Source: UBA6197 sp047638075
GTDB taxonomy: Bacteria > Pseudomonadota > Alphaproteobacteria > Rhodobacterales > Rhodobacteraceae
Direction: 5' to 3'
NCBI RefSeq assembly: GCF_047638075.1
Contig: NZ_JBLJBV010000090.1
Coordinates: 1 to 12,021 of the forward strand
DNA: 12,021 nucleotides
Shown here: positions 6,142-12,021 of the stretch, one piece after another
Layout: each line of letters begins with the position of its first letter
How positions within the stretch are numbered: the first letter of the stretch is position 1
Translations under genes and position numbers: made by a program
Notes under the pieces: model-generated
What the model was told of the DNA's origin: nothing
The model's input: only the letters and a program-made list of their open reading frames with translations
Database searches by the model: none

Positions 6142-7946
6142 CAGAAGGTCCGCGCTTTCGGCGCAATCTTGGCCGGGTTGATGCCGCCTTCCGCCTCGGT
6201 TGTCAGCGGGGCAACAACTACTGGGCGATAGGACAGCTCGACCTTGTTGCCGTTCACCCGGCTGATTGTATGGACCCGCCAGTTTTCGTCATCACGCTGG
6301 GGAAAATCCTCATGCGCGTGGGCGCCGCGGCTTTCGTGGCGCGCCTCGGCGCCAACGATCGTTGCCAGCGCATTGGGCATCAGGTTGGTCAATTCCAGCG
6401 TCTCCATCAGGTCGGTGTTCCAGATGAGGCTGCGGTCCGTGACCTTGAGATCGGCCAGTTTGCCGGCAATTGCCGTCATCTTCTCAACGCCTTCCGCCAG
6501 CGTCTTTGCGGTCCGGAACACCGCCGCATCTGCCTGCATGGTCTTTTGCATCTCCAACCGCAGCTCGGCGGTGGGGGTGCTGCCATTGGCATTTCTGATC
6601 CCGTCGAACCGCGCAAACGCCTTGTCGATCGAGGCTTGGTTCATCGGGCCGTTACGGCTTTCGTGGTCGATCACCTTCCCCGCGCGGATCGCAGCAGCGC
6701 GGCCGAATACCACAAGGTCGATCAGGCTGTTGGAGCCTAGACGGTTCGCGCCATGCACGCTTGCACAGCCCGCCTCGCCCACCGCCATCAACCCCGGCAC
6801 CACCGCGTTCGGGTCTTCGGCGGTCGGGTTCAGCACCTCGCCGTGGTAATTGGTCGGGATGCCACCCATGTTGTAGTGCGCTGTCGGAATCACCGGAATC
6901 GGCTGTTTTGTTACGTCGACGCCGGCAAAGATCCTGGCGCTTTCGGAAATTCCGGGCAGGCGCTCGTGCAGCGCCTCGGCGGGCAGATGCGACAGGTTGA
7001 GGAAGATGTGGTCGCCATCTGGCCCCACCCCACGCCCTTCGCGAATTTCCATCGTCATGGATCGAGACACATAATCGCGCGGTGCGAGGTCTTTGTAGTT
7101 CGGTGCGTAACGCTCCATGAAGCGTTCGCCTTCGCTGTTGGTCAGATAGCCGCCTTCACCGCGCGCGCCTTCGGTGATCAGGCAACCTGCGCCGTAAATC
7201 CCCGTCGGGTGAAACTGCACAAACTCCATGTCTTGCAGCGGCAAACCGGCCCGCGCAATCATACCACCGCCGTCACCGGTGCAGGTATGGGCAGAGGTTG
7301 CGCTGAAATATGTGCGCCCGTAGCCCCCCGTGGCCAGGACCACCATCTTGGCGTTGAACACATGCATCGTGCCGTCATCAAGCTTCCAGCAGACGACGCC
7401 CTGGCAACGCCCATCCTCGGACATCACCAGATCAATAGCGAAGTATTCGATGTAAAATTCCGCGTTGTGCTTAAGCGATTGCCCATAAAGCGTGTGCAAG
7501 ATCGCGTGCCCCGTGCGGTCGGCAGCGGCGCAGGTGCGCTGCACCGGCGGACCGTCACCGAATTCGGTGGTCATGCCGCCAAACGGGCGCTGGTAAATCT
7601 CGCCGCTTTCGGTCCGCGAGAAGGGCACACCATAATGCTCCAGCTCATAAACCGCTTTGGGCGCCTCACGGGTGAGGTACTCCATTGCGTCGGTATCACC
7701 CAGCCAGTCACCGCCCTTGACGGTGTCAAACATATGCCACTGCCAATGGTCCGGGCCCATATTGCCCAGGCTGGCTGCAATGCCGCCCTGCGCCGCCACC
7801 GTATGGCTGCGGGTCGGGAACACCTTGGTCACGCACGCGGTGCGCAGCCCCTGTTCAGCCATGCCCAGTGTCGCGCGCAGACCGGCGCCACCGGCGCCCA
7901 CCACCACGACGTCATAATCATGCGTCTCGTAATCGTATACAGCCAT
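6141..7946 (-). CDS. sdhA: Succinate dehydrogenase flavoprotein subunit
   Basis: SdhA (601 residues) oxidises succinate to fumarate in the TCA cycle and feeds electrons to SdhB. The N-terminal FAD fold is clear (VVVGAGGAGLRA, residues 14-25). The SHTVAAQGG motif carries His48, the expected covalent FAD attachment. Further landmarks are GGMTTEFGDGPPVQRTCAAADRTGH, the HPTGIYGAGCLITEGARGEGG active-site stretch, HYNMGGIPTNYHGEV and GEAGCASVHGANRLGSNSL. Length and motifs are normal. The ATG follows AAGGAA at about 8 bases and comes 12 bases after the sdhD stop. Its stop overlaps the lipoprotein start by one base. Confidence 0.98.
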   Translation of the reverse strand: MAVYDYETHDYDVVVVGAGGAGLRATLGMAEQGLRTACVTKVFPTRSHTVAAQGGIAASLGNMGPDHWQWHMFDTVKGGDWLGDTDAMEYLTREAPKAVYELEHYGVPFSRTESGEIYQRPFGGMTTEFGDGPPVQRTCAAADRTGHAILHTLYGQSLKHNAEFYIEYFAIDLVMSEDGRCQGVVCWKLDDGTMHVFNAKMVVLATGGYGRTYFSATSAHTCTGDGGGMIARAGLPLQDMEFVQFHPTGIYGAGCLITEGARGEGGYLTNSEGERFMERYAPNYKDLAPRDYVSRSMTMEIREGRGVGPDGDHIFLNLSHLPAEALHERLPGISESARIFAGVDVTKQPIPVIPTAHYNMGGIPTNYHGEVLNPTAEDPNAVVPGLMAVGEAGCASVHGANRLGSNSLIDLVVFGRAAAIRAGKVIDHESRNGPMNQASIDKAFARFDGIRNANGSTPTAELRLEMQKTMQADAAVFRTAKTLAEGVEKMTAIAGKLADLKVTDRSLIWNTDLMETLELTNLMPNALATIVGAEARHESRGAHAHEDFPQRDDENWRVHTISRVNGNKVELSYRPVVVAPLTTEAEGGINPAKIAPKARTF

Positions 7947-7958
7947 CTGTCAGTTCCT

Positions 7959-8330
7959 TCAAAGCGCGATTTTGGCCAAAGCGAAAAGGCCGGTGGCGAT
8001 GATCGCGTAAGATAGCGACACCGTCGCGATAACGGCGACCTTGCGGGTCAGACCCTTGGTGTAATCCTCGATCATCATCGTGGCGCCCTTGGCAAAATGA
8101 ATCATCGACACCGTGATCACCAGCGCCGTGAGGATTGCGGTGAACGGGCGCGCAAAGACGGCCAGAACCGCCTCATGCCCCTGCCCCAGCGCATTGCCAA
8201 AGATATAGATGAAAGTTGGCACCAAAAATGCTAGCGCCACGGATGACACCTGCATATGCCAATGATGTTCGGTTCCGGTTCCCGAGGCCCCGTTGCCTTC
8301 GGCGCGTTTGCGGTCAGTGATATAATGCAT
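7959..8330 (-). CDS. sdhD: Succinate dehydrogenase membrane anchor subunit SdhD
   Basis: This 123-residue subunit, with SdhC, anchors the enzyme and forms the quinone and haem b site. After a polar N-terminus with EHHWHMQV (residues 21-28) there are three hydrophobic segments, near 29-50, 62-84 and 97-121. His78 (MIHFAKG) and the Asp89-Tyr90 pair are spaced as the haem-ligand and quinone-site residues of E. coli SdhD (His71, Asp82-Tyr83). The ATG has a strong GAGGAGG seven bases upstream and lies 10 bases after sdhC. Confidence 0.95.
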   Translation of the reverse strand: MHYITDRKRAEGNGASGTGTEHHWHMQVSSVALAFLVPTFIYIFGNALGQGHEAVLAVFARPFTAILTALVITVSMIHFAKGATMMIEDYTKGLTRKVAVIATVSLSYAIIATGLFALAKIAL

Positions 8331-8340
8331 GGTTGCCTCC

Positions 8341-8724
8341 TCAGACCAGAACGAGGGTGATAAGCGTCAGCACGACCGACCCGATGACACAGACCCAGCC
8401 CAGCTTTTCAGCGGTTTCAATATCCATCCCGTGGATTGAATCCCAATAAAGGTGCCGCAGCCCCGCCAGGTAGTGGTACCAAACCGCCAATAGCGACAGC
8501 GTAAATACCAGATCCCCGAACCAAGAGGTTGCCACCGCATTTGCCGTGGCAAAATACTCAGGCCCGACAGCCGCAGCCAGCAGCCACCAGACCGCCAACA
8601 AAACGCCGACGATCAACCCGTTGCCGGTGATACGTGTCAAAATTGAAGATATCGAGGTCATTTGCGGACGGTAGATCTGCAAATGTGGGGAAAGGGGGCG
8701 AACCACCCGTTTCGCTTCAGCCAT
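8341..8724 (-). CDS. sdhC: Succinate dehydrogenase cytochrome b556 subunit
   Basis: SdhC (127 residues) is the first gene of the sdh operon. It has the family opening RPLSPHLQIYRPQMTSISSILTRITG (residues 9-34), with Ser27 and Arg31 matching the quinone-site residues of E. coli SdhC. In HYLAGLRHLYWD (84-95), His84 is the haem b ligand. Three membrane segments are visible. The ATG at 8724 follows GAGGGAAG; a longer frame from TTG 8814 would add about 30 residues with no family resemblance and is rejected. The preceding 210 bases hold the promoter region with the GTGATCAC pair. Confidence 0.96.
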   Translation of the reverse strand: MAEAKRVVRPLSPHLQIYRPQMTSISSILTRITGNGLIVGVLLAVWWLLAAAVGPEYFATANAVATSWFGDLVFTLSLLAVWYHYLAGLRHLYWDSIHGMDIETAEKLGWVCVIGSVVLTLITLVLV

Positions 8725-8835
8725 GTCACTTCCCTCTGTCGCTGCGCACCGTGCGGGCGTGCCGCGGGGTGCTGGCCGGAATTCAGTCTTACCAATAGCC
8801 CATTTTTTAGCCAAGTCACCTAGTCCACCGCATCA

Positions 8836-8859
8836 TTTTGCGCTTTTTCCATCGCAAAA
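8836..8859. repeat. Inverted repeat TTTTGCG-N10-CGCAAAA
   Basis: Perfect 7-base arms flank the 10-base sequence CTTTTTCCAT in the sdhC leader, just downstream of a candidate promoter. It may be an operator or an mRNA hairpin. The stem is half A/T, so it is a weak hairpin and not a convincing terminator. Confidence 0.4.
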
Positions 8860-8866
8860 GTGCAGA

Positions 8867-8895
8867 ATTATCGTTTTGTGATCACGTTTTTTCAC
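8867..8895 (-). promoter_or_regulatory. Candidate sdh promoter
   Basis: On the minus strand GTGAAA (-35, 8890-8895) and GATAAT (-10, 8867-8872) are 17 bases apart, giving a start near 8860 and a leader of about 135 bases to sdhC. One GTGATCAC copy lies in the spacer and the other just upstream of -35, a layout that would suit repression. The hexamers are imperfect and the call is tentative. Confidence 0.35.
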
Positions 8896-8906
8896 CCTGT
8901 GATCAC
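8878..8906. promoter_or_regulatory. Tandem palindromes GTGATCAC, 21 bp apart
   Basis: The 8-base palindrome GTGATCAC occurs at 8878-8885 and 8899-8906, both preceded by T (the second extends to TGTGATCACA). The 21-bp period places both on the same face of DNA, as expected for a dimer pair binding cooperatively. It is in the only intergenic stretch before sdhC, so control of succinate dehydrogenase is the natural reading. The regulator is unknown; alphaproteobacterial TCA-cycle regulators have been described but I cannot match their motifs from memory. Confidence 0.6.
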
Positions 8907-8934
8907 ATTCTGGCGTTAAAACGACTCGGCTGCG

Positions 8935-9966
8935 TCAAACCGGCATCAGCGCCCAATAATCCAGATCCAGCAGCACCTCGGGGACGTATTTGCCATCCTC
9001 GCCGCGCAGTGCGAAGGGCGCCGCGCCCTGCTTTACCGCCACCGTGCGCAACCGGATTGCGCCCACACCGGGGGCGTTGGTTTCGGCACGGTCCAGCACC
9101 TCGGACCAGGCCTTCACCGTATCGCCGGCGAAACAGGGGTTGGCATGCGCCCCGCCGTTCAGCGCGACAATCATCTGCGCATTGGCCAGGCCGTTAAAGC
9201 TTAGCGCGCGGGCCAGGCTGATGATATGGCCGCCGTAGATCAGCCGCTTGCCATTATCGCGGAAGGTCGCGTCGAAATGCACCTTGGCCGTGTTTTGCCA
9301 CAGCCGCGTGGCCAGCATATGCTCGGCCTCTTCGATCGTCACGCCGTCTACATGGTCGATCTGTTCGCCCAAGGCGTAATCGCCCCAGCGGTGCGGCTCT
9401 CCGGCAAGCGCAAAGTCATAACCGCTGAAATCCAGCCCTTCGGGGATTGCCAGCGCCTCGGGGGCGACCGCCTTGGCCAGCGGCGGCACCACAGGGTCAG
9501 GCGCGGGCACATCCAGCCGGTTCTTGCGCACCATCACCCAGCGCACATAGTCCAACACCACCTCGCCGCGCTGGTTCAGCCCTTCGGTCCGCACCCAGAC
9601 CACGCCCGATTTCCCGTTCGAGTTTTCCTTCAACCCGATCACCGTCGACTGGCTGCGCAACGTATCGCCGGGGTAAACCGGCTGACGCCAGCGCCCTTCG
9701 GCATAGCCAAGGTTGGCCACCGCATTCAGGCTGATATCGGGCACCGTCTTGCCAAAGACCACATGGAACGCCACCAAATCATCAACCGGCGCCCCCGCCA
9801 GCCCCATCCCACGCGCAAACTCGTCCGAGGAATAAAGCGCCCCCCGCGCCGGATAAAGCGCATGGTAAAGCGCCCTTTCCCCCCCAGAAACGGTGCGCGG
9901 CACAGCATGGACGATCATCTCGCCCAGCCGATAATCCTCAAAAAAGCGGCCCGGATTGGTCTTCAT
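8935..9966 (-). CDS. mch: Mesaconyl-CoA hydratase (beta-methylmalyl-CoA dehydratase)
   Basis: Mch (343 residues) interconverts mesaconyl-C1-CoA and beta-methylmalyl-CoA in the ethylmalonyl-CoA pathway, by which bacteria lacking isocitrate lyase assimilate acetyl-CoA; it also works in 3-hydroxypropionate-type routes. The sequence is a double MaoC/hotdog protein: repeats at about residues 5-150 and 190-335, with a GRFFEDYRLGE opening, GRWRQPVYPGDTL and HIISLARALSFNGL motifs. The length equals the remembered length of the Rhodobacter enzyme. The ATG at 9966 shares a base with the DUF1737 stop (TGATG) and follows GGGAGAG; a GTG one codon earlier is also possible. It is the last gene of the mcl2 operon, and sdhC starts 210 bases further on. 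Confidence 0.9.
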   Translation of the reverse strand: MKTNPGRFFEDYRLGEMIVHAVPRTVSGGERALYHALYPARGALYSSDEFARGMGLAGAPVDDLVAFHVVFGKTVPDISLNAVANLGYAEGRWRQPVYPGDTLRSQSTVIGLKENSNGKSGVVWVRTEGLNQRGEVVLDYVRWVMVRKNRLDVPAPDPVVPPLAKAVAPEALAIPEGLDFSGYDFALAGEPHRWGDYALGEQIDHVDGVTIEEAEHMLATRLWQNTAKVHFDATFRDNGKRLIYGGHIISLARALSFNGLANAQMIVALNGGAHANPCFAGDTVKAWSEVLDRAETNAPGVGAIRLRTVAVKQGAAPFALRGEDGKYVPEVLLDLDYWALMPV

Positions 9967-10169
9967 CACTGCTCTCCCAGTTTCAGGTCCGGGCGGTAGT
10001 CGCCCGCCACCTCCTTGGTCACCGCTTGCGCACAGCGCATCACCCCGGCCCCCGCGTCATAGGCATAGGACGGGTCGCCATATAAAACCCAGCCCTTCGC
10101 CAGCGCGGCCGAGATCTTGTGACAAAACGCCGAGGTGTCCTGCTCGGTCAGCAGCCGATATAGTTTCAT
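9966..10169 (-). CDS. DUF1737 domain protein
   Basis: This 67-residue protein matches the DUF1737 pattern: MKLYRLLT opening, FCHKISAALAKGWVLYGDPS in the middle and AQAVTKEV near the end. It is soluble, with no signal or membrane segment. No function is established for the family. It overlaps nnrU by 4 bases (ATGA) and mch by one base, so the three are translated together. It may serve the membrane neighbour or the hydratase; nothing in the sequence decides. Confidence 0.85.
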   Translation of the reverse strand: MKLYRLLTEQDTSAFCHKISAALAKGWVLYGDPSYAYDAGAGVMRCAQAVTKEVAGDYRPDLKLGEQ

Positions 10170-10720
10170 GGATAAGTCCCCAGGAACGGATCATAGCCCA
10201 GCCAGGTGTGGACCAGCACGATCAACCCAAAGACCAGCGCCGTGCCAAACAGGTTGCGCACATCGCCGCCAATCGTGCCCGGTTTCGGCCGCTTCCACGG
10301 ACCCGCACGGTTGATCAACACCATCTCCAGCACCGCCCAGATCCCCATCGCGCCAAACAGCACCACCGAGGCCAGATCGCCATTCACCAGCAAATGCGCC
10401 ACCGACCAAAGCACCACCCCCCAGAGCATCGGGTGCCGGATCCGGTCGATCAGCAGGCTGCGCGCGCCGCCCACCCCGAACAGATAGACCGACACCAGCA
10501 TCAACGTGTTGTTGGCATGCCCCATCCCCGGCAACGGCGCATAAAGCGGCACCACCGCCGCCATCCGATAGCCAATGATCATCAGCAGGATCGACAGTGC
10601 CACCAACCCCGCCACCATGGCCCGCCCCTGCGGCTCCATTTTCCGGCGCTGCCGCGGCATAAGCCGTTTGAATAGATGCGGAAGCACCCAAAGCAGAATG
10701 CCGATACTCAACAGGGTCAT
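10166..10720 (-). CDS. nnrU: NnrU family membrane protein
   Basis: This 184-residue inner-membrane protein has the NnrU fold: an HLF motif in helix 1 (His15), then RHPMLWGVVLWSVAHLLVNGD (residues 95-115) with His96 and His109 as likely haem ligands, and about five membrane segments. The family was first named from a denitrification locus and also contains the plant zeta-carotene isomerase Z-ISO, a haem b enzyme. The ATG at 10720 is preceded by GAAAGG at about 7 bases; the upstream TTG at 10735 overlaps the ribosome-binding site and the mcl2 end. Sitting between mcl2 and mch, its substrate here is unclear. Denitrification, isoprenoid isomerisation or an undescribed task in carbon assimilation are all open. 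Confidence 0.88.
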   Translation of the reverse strand: MTLLSIGILLWVLPHLFKRLMPRQRRKMEPQGRAMVAGLVALSILLMIIGYRMAAVVPLYAPLPGMGHANNTLMLVSVYLFGVGGARSLLIDRIRHPMLWGVVLWSVAHLLVNGDLASVVLFGAMGIWAVLEMVLINRAGPWKRPKPGTIGGDVRNLFGTALVFGLIVLVHTWLGYDPFLGTYP

Positions 10721-10731
10721 GGGGATACCTT

Positions 10732-11601
10732 TCAATCTGCGATCAGCGCGGCAATCGCCTCGGCCTTTGAAAGCATCTGCCGCGCGGTTACAATATGCAG
10801 GTTTTCAACAATCTTGCCATCCACAACCGCCACGCCCTGCCCCTGCATCTGCGCCGCCTCAAACGCAGCAATCTGCCGCCGGGCAAGGTCGATCTCGGTC
10901 TCTGAGGGGGCAAAGGCGGTATTGGCAATGGCCAATTGCGCGGGATGGATCAGCGTCTTGCCGTCAAAACCCATGTCGCGGCCCTGATCGCATTCGGCCC
11001 GCAACCCGTCGTCATCCCTGAACGCGTTATAAACGCCATCGACAATGATCCTGCCATGCGCCCGCGCCGCCAGAAGGCACAGCCCCAGCCCGGCCTGCAT
11101 CGCCAAACGGTCGGCGCGGTAACGGCTGCCCAGTTCCTTGGCCAGATCGTTGGTGCCCATCACCATCCCCGCCAGCCGCGGATGCGCGGCAATCTCGGCG
11201 GCGTTCAACATTCCCAACGCGGTTTCCATCATCGCCCACAACGGCACATCGGGAATAGCCTGCGCCACCACATCCAGATCCGCCGCCGAAGACACCTTGG
11301 GGATCAGGATCGCCTCGATGTCTGCGCCCACAAAGGCCGCCACATCCTCGCGCCCCCATTCGGTATCAAACCCGTTGATCCGCACAATCCGTGCCCGCCG
11401 CCCGTAGTCTCTCTGCTTCAAAACCTGCGCCAAAAGCACCCGCGCCGCCGGTTTTTCCTCAACCGCGACTGCATCCTCCAGATCAAAAATGATCGCATCG
11501 CACGCCAGCCCTTGCGCCTTTTCCAGCGCGCGTTCTTTTGATCCGGGGATATAAAGCACCGACCGATAGGGCCGTGCACGGTCGTCCTGACGCGGGTCCA
11601 T
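10732..11601 (-). CDS. mcl2: (3S)-malyl-CoA thioesterase
   Basis: This 289-residue protein is a CitE/malyl-CoA lyase-family enzyme. In Rhodobacter sphaeroides the homologue beside mch (Mcl2) hydrolyses (3S)-malyl-CoA to malate and CoA, completing the glyoxylate-condensation arm of the ethylmalonyl-CoA pathway. Motifs seen are SVLYIPGSKERALEKA (residues 14-29), DLEDAV (40-45), RINGFD with the CoA-contacting arginine region (74-79), METALGM with Glu126, GTNDLAKEL with Asp152, both likely Mg2+ ligands, and GFDGKTLIHP (211-220). The ATG at 11601 has GAGGAGAG six bases upstream, and a TTG-initiated extension to 11658 is rejected. The next gene, nnrU, begins 11 bases after the stop. A true lyase versus thioesterase cannot be told apart from these motifs; operon context favours Mcl2. 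Confidence 0.85.
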   Translation of the reverse strand: MDPRQDDRARPYRSVLYIPGSKERALEKAQGLACDAIIFDLEDAVAVEEKPAARVLLAQVLKQRDYGRRARIVRINGFDTEWGREDVAAFVGADIEAILIPKVSSAADLDVVAQAIPDVPLWAMMETALGMLNAAEIAAHPRLAGMVMGTNDLAKELGSRYRADRLAMQAGLGLCLLAARAHGRIIVDGVYNAFRDDDGLRAECDQGRDMGFDGKTLIHPAQLAIANTAFAPSETEIDLARRQIAAFEAAQMQGQGVAVVDGKIVENLHIVTARQMLSKAEAIAALIAD

Positions 11602-11938
11602 GATTCTCTCCTCGTAATTATCTTTCGCCAAAGTCCACATCCGCGGCACTTTCAGCAAGCCCTCTTTTGCCGCAACGCAGAAAATCCAACCAAATCAGGA
11701 ACGCCCAGGCCGTTAATCCAATCTTCCAGCCCCCGCCCCATCGCCAAGCCCGCACCAAAGCACATAAAAAGGCCAAAGACACCCTCTGGCGCGGAAGGAT
11801 ACTGATGCCGACGGCTATCGGAAGGGCTTGGGATAAGGGTCGTTCAGGCATCGTCGAGGGCGCCAAAGCAAACCAGCGCAAGGGCCCACGGGGGGGTCCA
11901 CATGCCATGAATTTGCATTCCCATCCGTATCCGCCGCG
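11602..11938. other. Spacer upstream of mcl2 with a possible remnant gene
   Basis: This ~337-base stretch should contain the promoter of the mcl2 operon; I cannot pick a clear -35/-10 pair. On the minus strand one frame encodes a plausible short peptide from ATG 11765 to the stop at 11652 (37 residues, ending ALRQKRAC), with VFGLF just before the start. Upstream in the same frame, an in-frame TGA at about 11842 separates it from another protein-like stretch (MWTPPWALALVCFGALDDA). This resembles a decayed gene but has no good ribosome-binding site. Confidence 0.4.
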
Positions 11939-12021
11939 CTACCAGTTGTCGGCGCTTTCGGTCGGCGCGGCTTTGCCTGGGCCAAAGGTCGGCGACGGGG
12001 TCATGCGGCTGTTGCGAGTGC
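11939..12021 (-). CDS. Possible C-terminal end of a minus-strand gene (partial)
   Basis: A minus-strand frame enters from the right edge and stops with TAG at 11939-11941. The 26 visible residues end FGPGKAAPTESADNW and use mainly G or C at third positions, consistent with a disordered C-terminal tail. On the plus strand, a competing frame starts at ATG 11907 (MNLHSHPYPPRYQLSAL) and runs off the edge. It has only a weak G-run ribosome-binding site. The window ends too soon to decide between them, and no family is recognised for either. Confidence 0.3.
   Translation of the reverse strand, partial: TRNSRMTPSPTFGPGKAAPTESADNW

Noticed and set aside
6753..8015. 420-codon plus-strand open frame opposite sdhA
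   Set aside because: It is entirely antisense to sdhA, which has full family motifs. Long antisense frames are expected in GC-rich coding DNA, and the product is histidine/arginine-rich without family features.
8725..8814. N-terminal extension of sdhC from TTG 8814
   Set aside because: The added residues match no SdhC, while ATG 8724 has a good ribosome-binding site and gives the usual family length.
11618..11908. 96-codon minus-strand frame upstream of mcl2
   Set aside because: It is tryptophan/arginine-rich, has no ribosome-binding site, and competes with another frame that looks more protein-like. Neither is convincing.
1..12021. tRNA or rRNA genes, CRISPR arrays, insertion sequences, attachment sites
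   Set aside because: I saw no cloverleaf-type sequence, no regularly spaced repeats, no transposase or integrase, and no long terminal repeats. The region looks like stable chromosomal backbone apart from the nir end.

Overview
The window looks like chromosomal DNA from a denitrifying alphaproteobacterium, most likely of the Rhodobacteraceae (Roseobacter/Rhodobacter/Paracoccus group). The DNA is GC-rich. The family mix fits this group: NnrS and NirG/NirH denitrification-associated proteins, an FNR/NNR-type box, a complete alphaproteobacterial sdhCDAB operon with an extra lipoprotein gene, and ethylmalonyl-CoA pathway genes beside sdh. The taxonomic call is inference from gene content and arrangement, not from a search.

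Region 1 (1-2787) is denitrification-associated. nnrS (minus strand) and the pair nirG-nirH (plus strand) diverge from a ~550-base spacer. NnrS is a polytopic membrane protein linked to nitric oxide stress. NirG and NirH look like AsnC/Lrp but are siroheme decarboxylase subunits of heme d1 synthesis. Two nearly identical FNR/NNR-type boxes (TTAAC-N4-GTCAA) lie at 17-30 and 1533-1546. The first probably serves a gene to the left of the window. The other d1 genes (nirS, E, C, F, D/L, J, N) are absent, so nirGH is either detached or the outer end of a cluster rearranged to the left.

Region 2 (2788-5007) holds a membrane-anchored, stand-alone FMN-binding glutamate synthase-family protein (minus strand) with a recognisable promoter, and an overlooked 48-residue small gene (4753-4899).

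Region 3 (5008-8934) is the succinate dehydrogenase operon on the minus strand: sdhC, sdhD, sdhA, a ~101-residue lipoprotein gene tightly coupled to both neighbours, and sdhB. It ends in a textbook intrinsic terminator at 5008-5035. The upstream region carries two copies of the palindrome GTGATCAC exactly 21 bp apart, a likely operator pair.

Region 4 (8935-11601) is a compact minus-strand operon: mcl2 (malyl-CoA thioesterase), nnrU, a DUF1737 gene and mch (mesaconyl-CoA hydratase). Mch and Mcl2 act late in the ethylmalonyl-CoA pathway of acetyl-CoA assimilation, which yields malate and succinyl-CoA. The SDH operon downstream oxidises the succinate side of the same C4 pool. The right edge (11602-12021) is a promoter-containing spacer followed by an unresolved partial gene.

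Most of the window is recognisable metabolism. The less described items are the lipoprotein inside sdh, the 48-residue protein, the sdh operator pair, the isolated nirGH pair with its long leader, and NnrU plus DUF1737 embedded in a carbon-assimilation operon.
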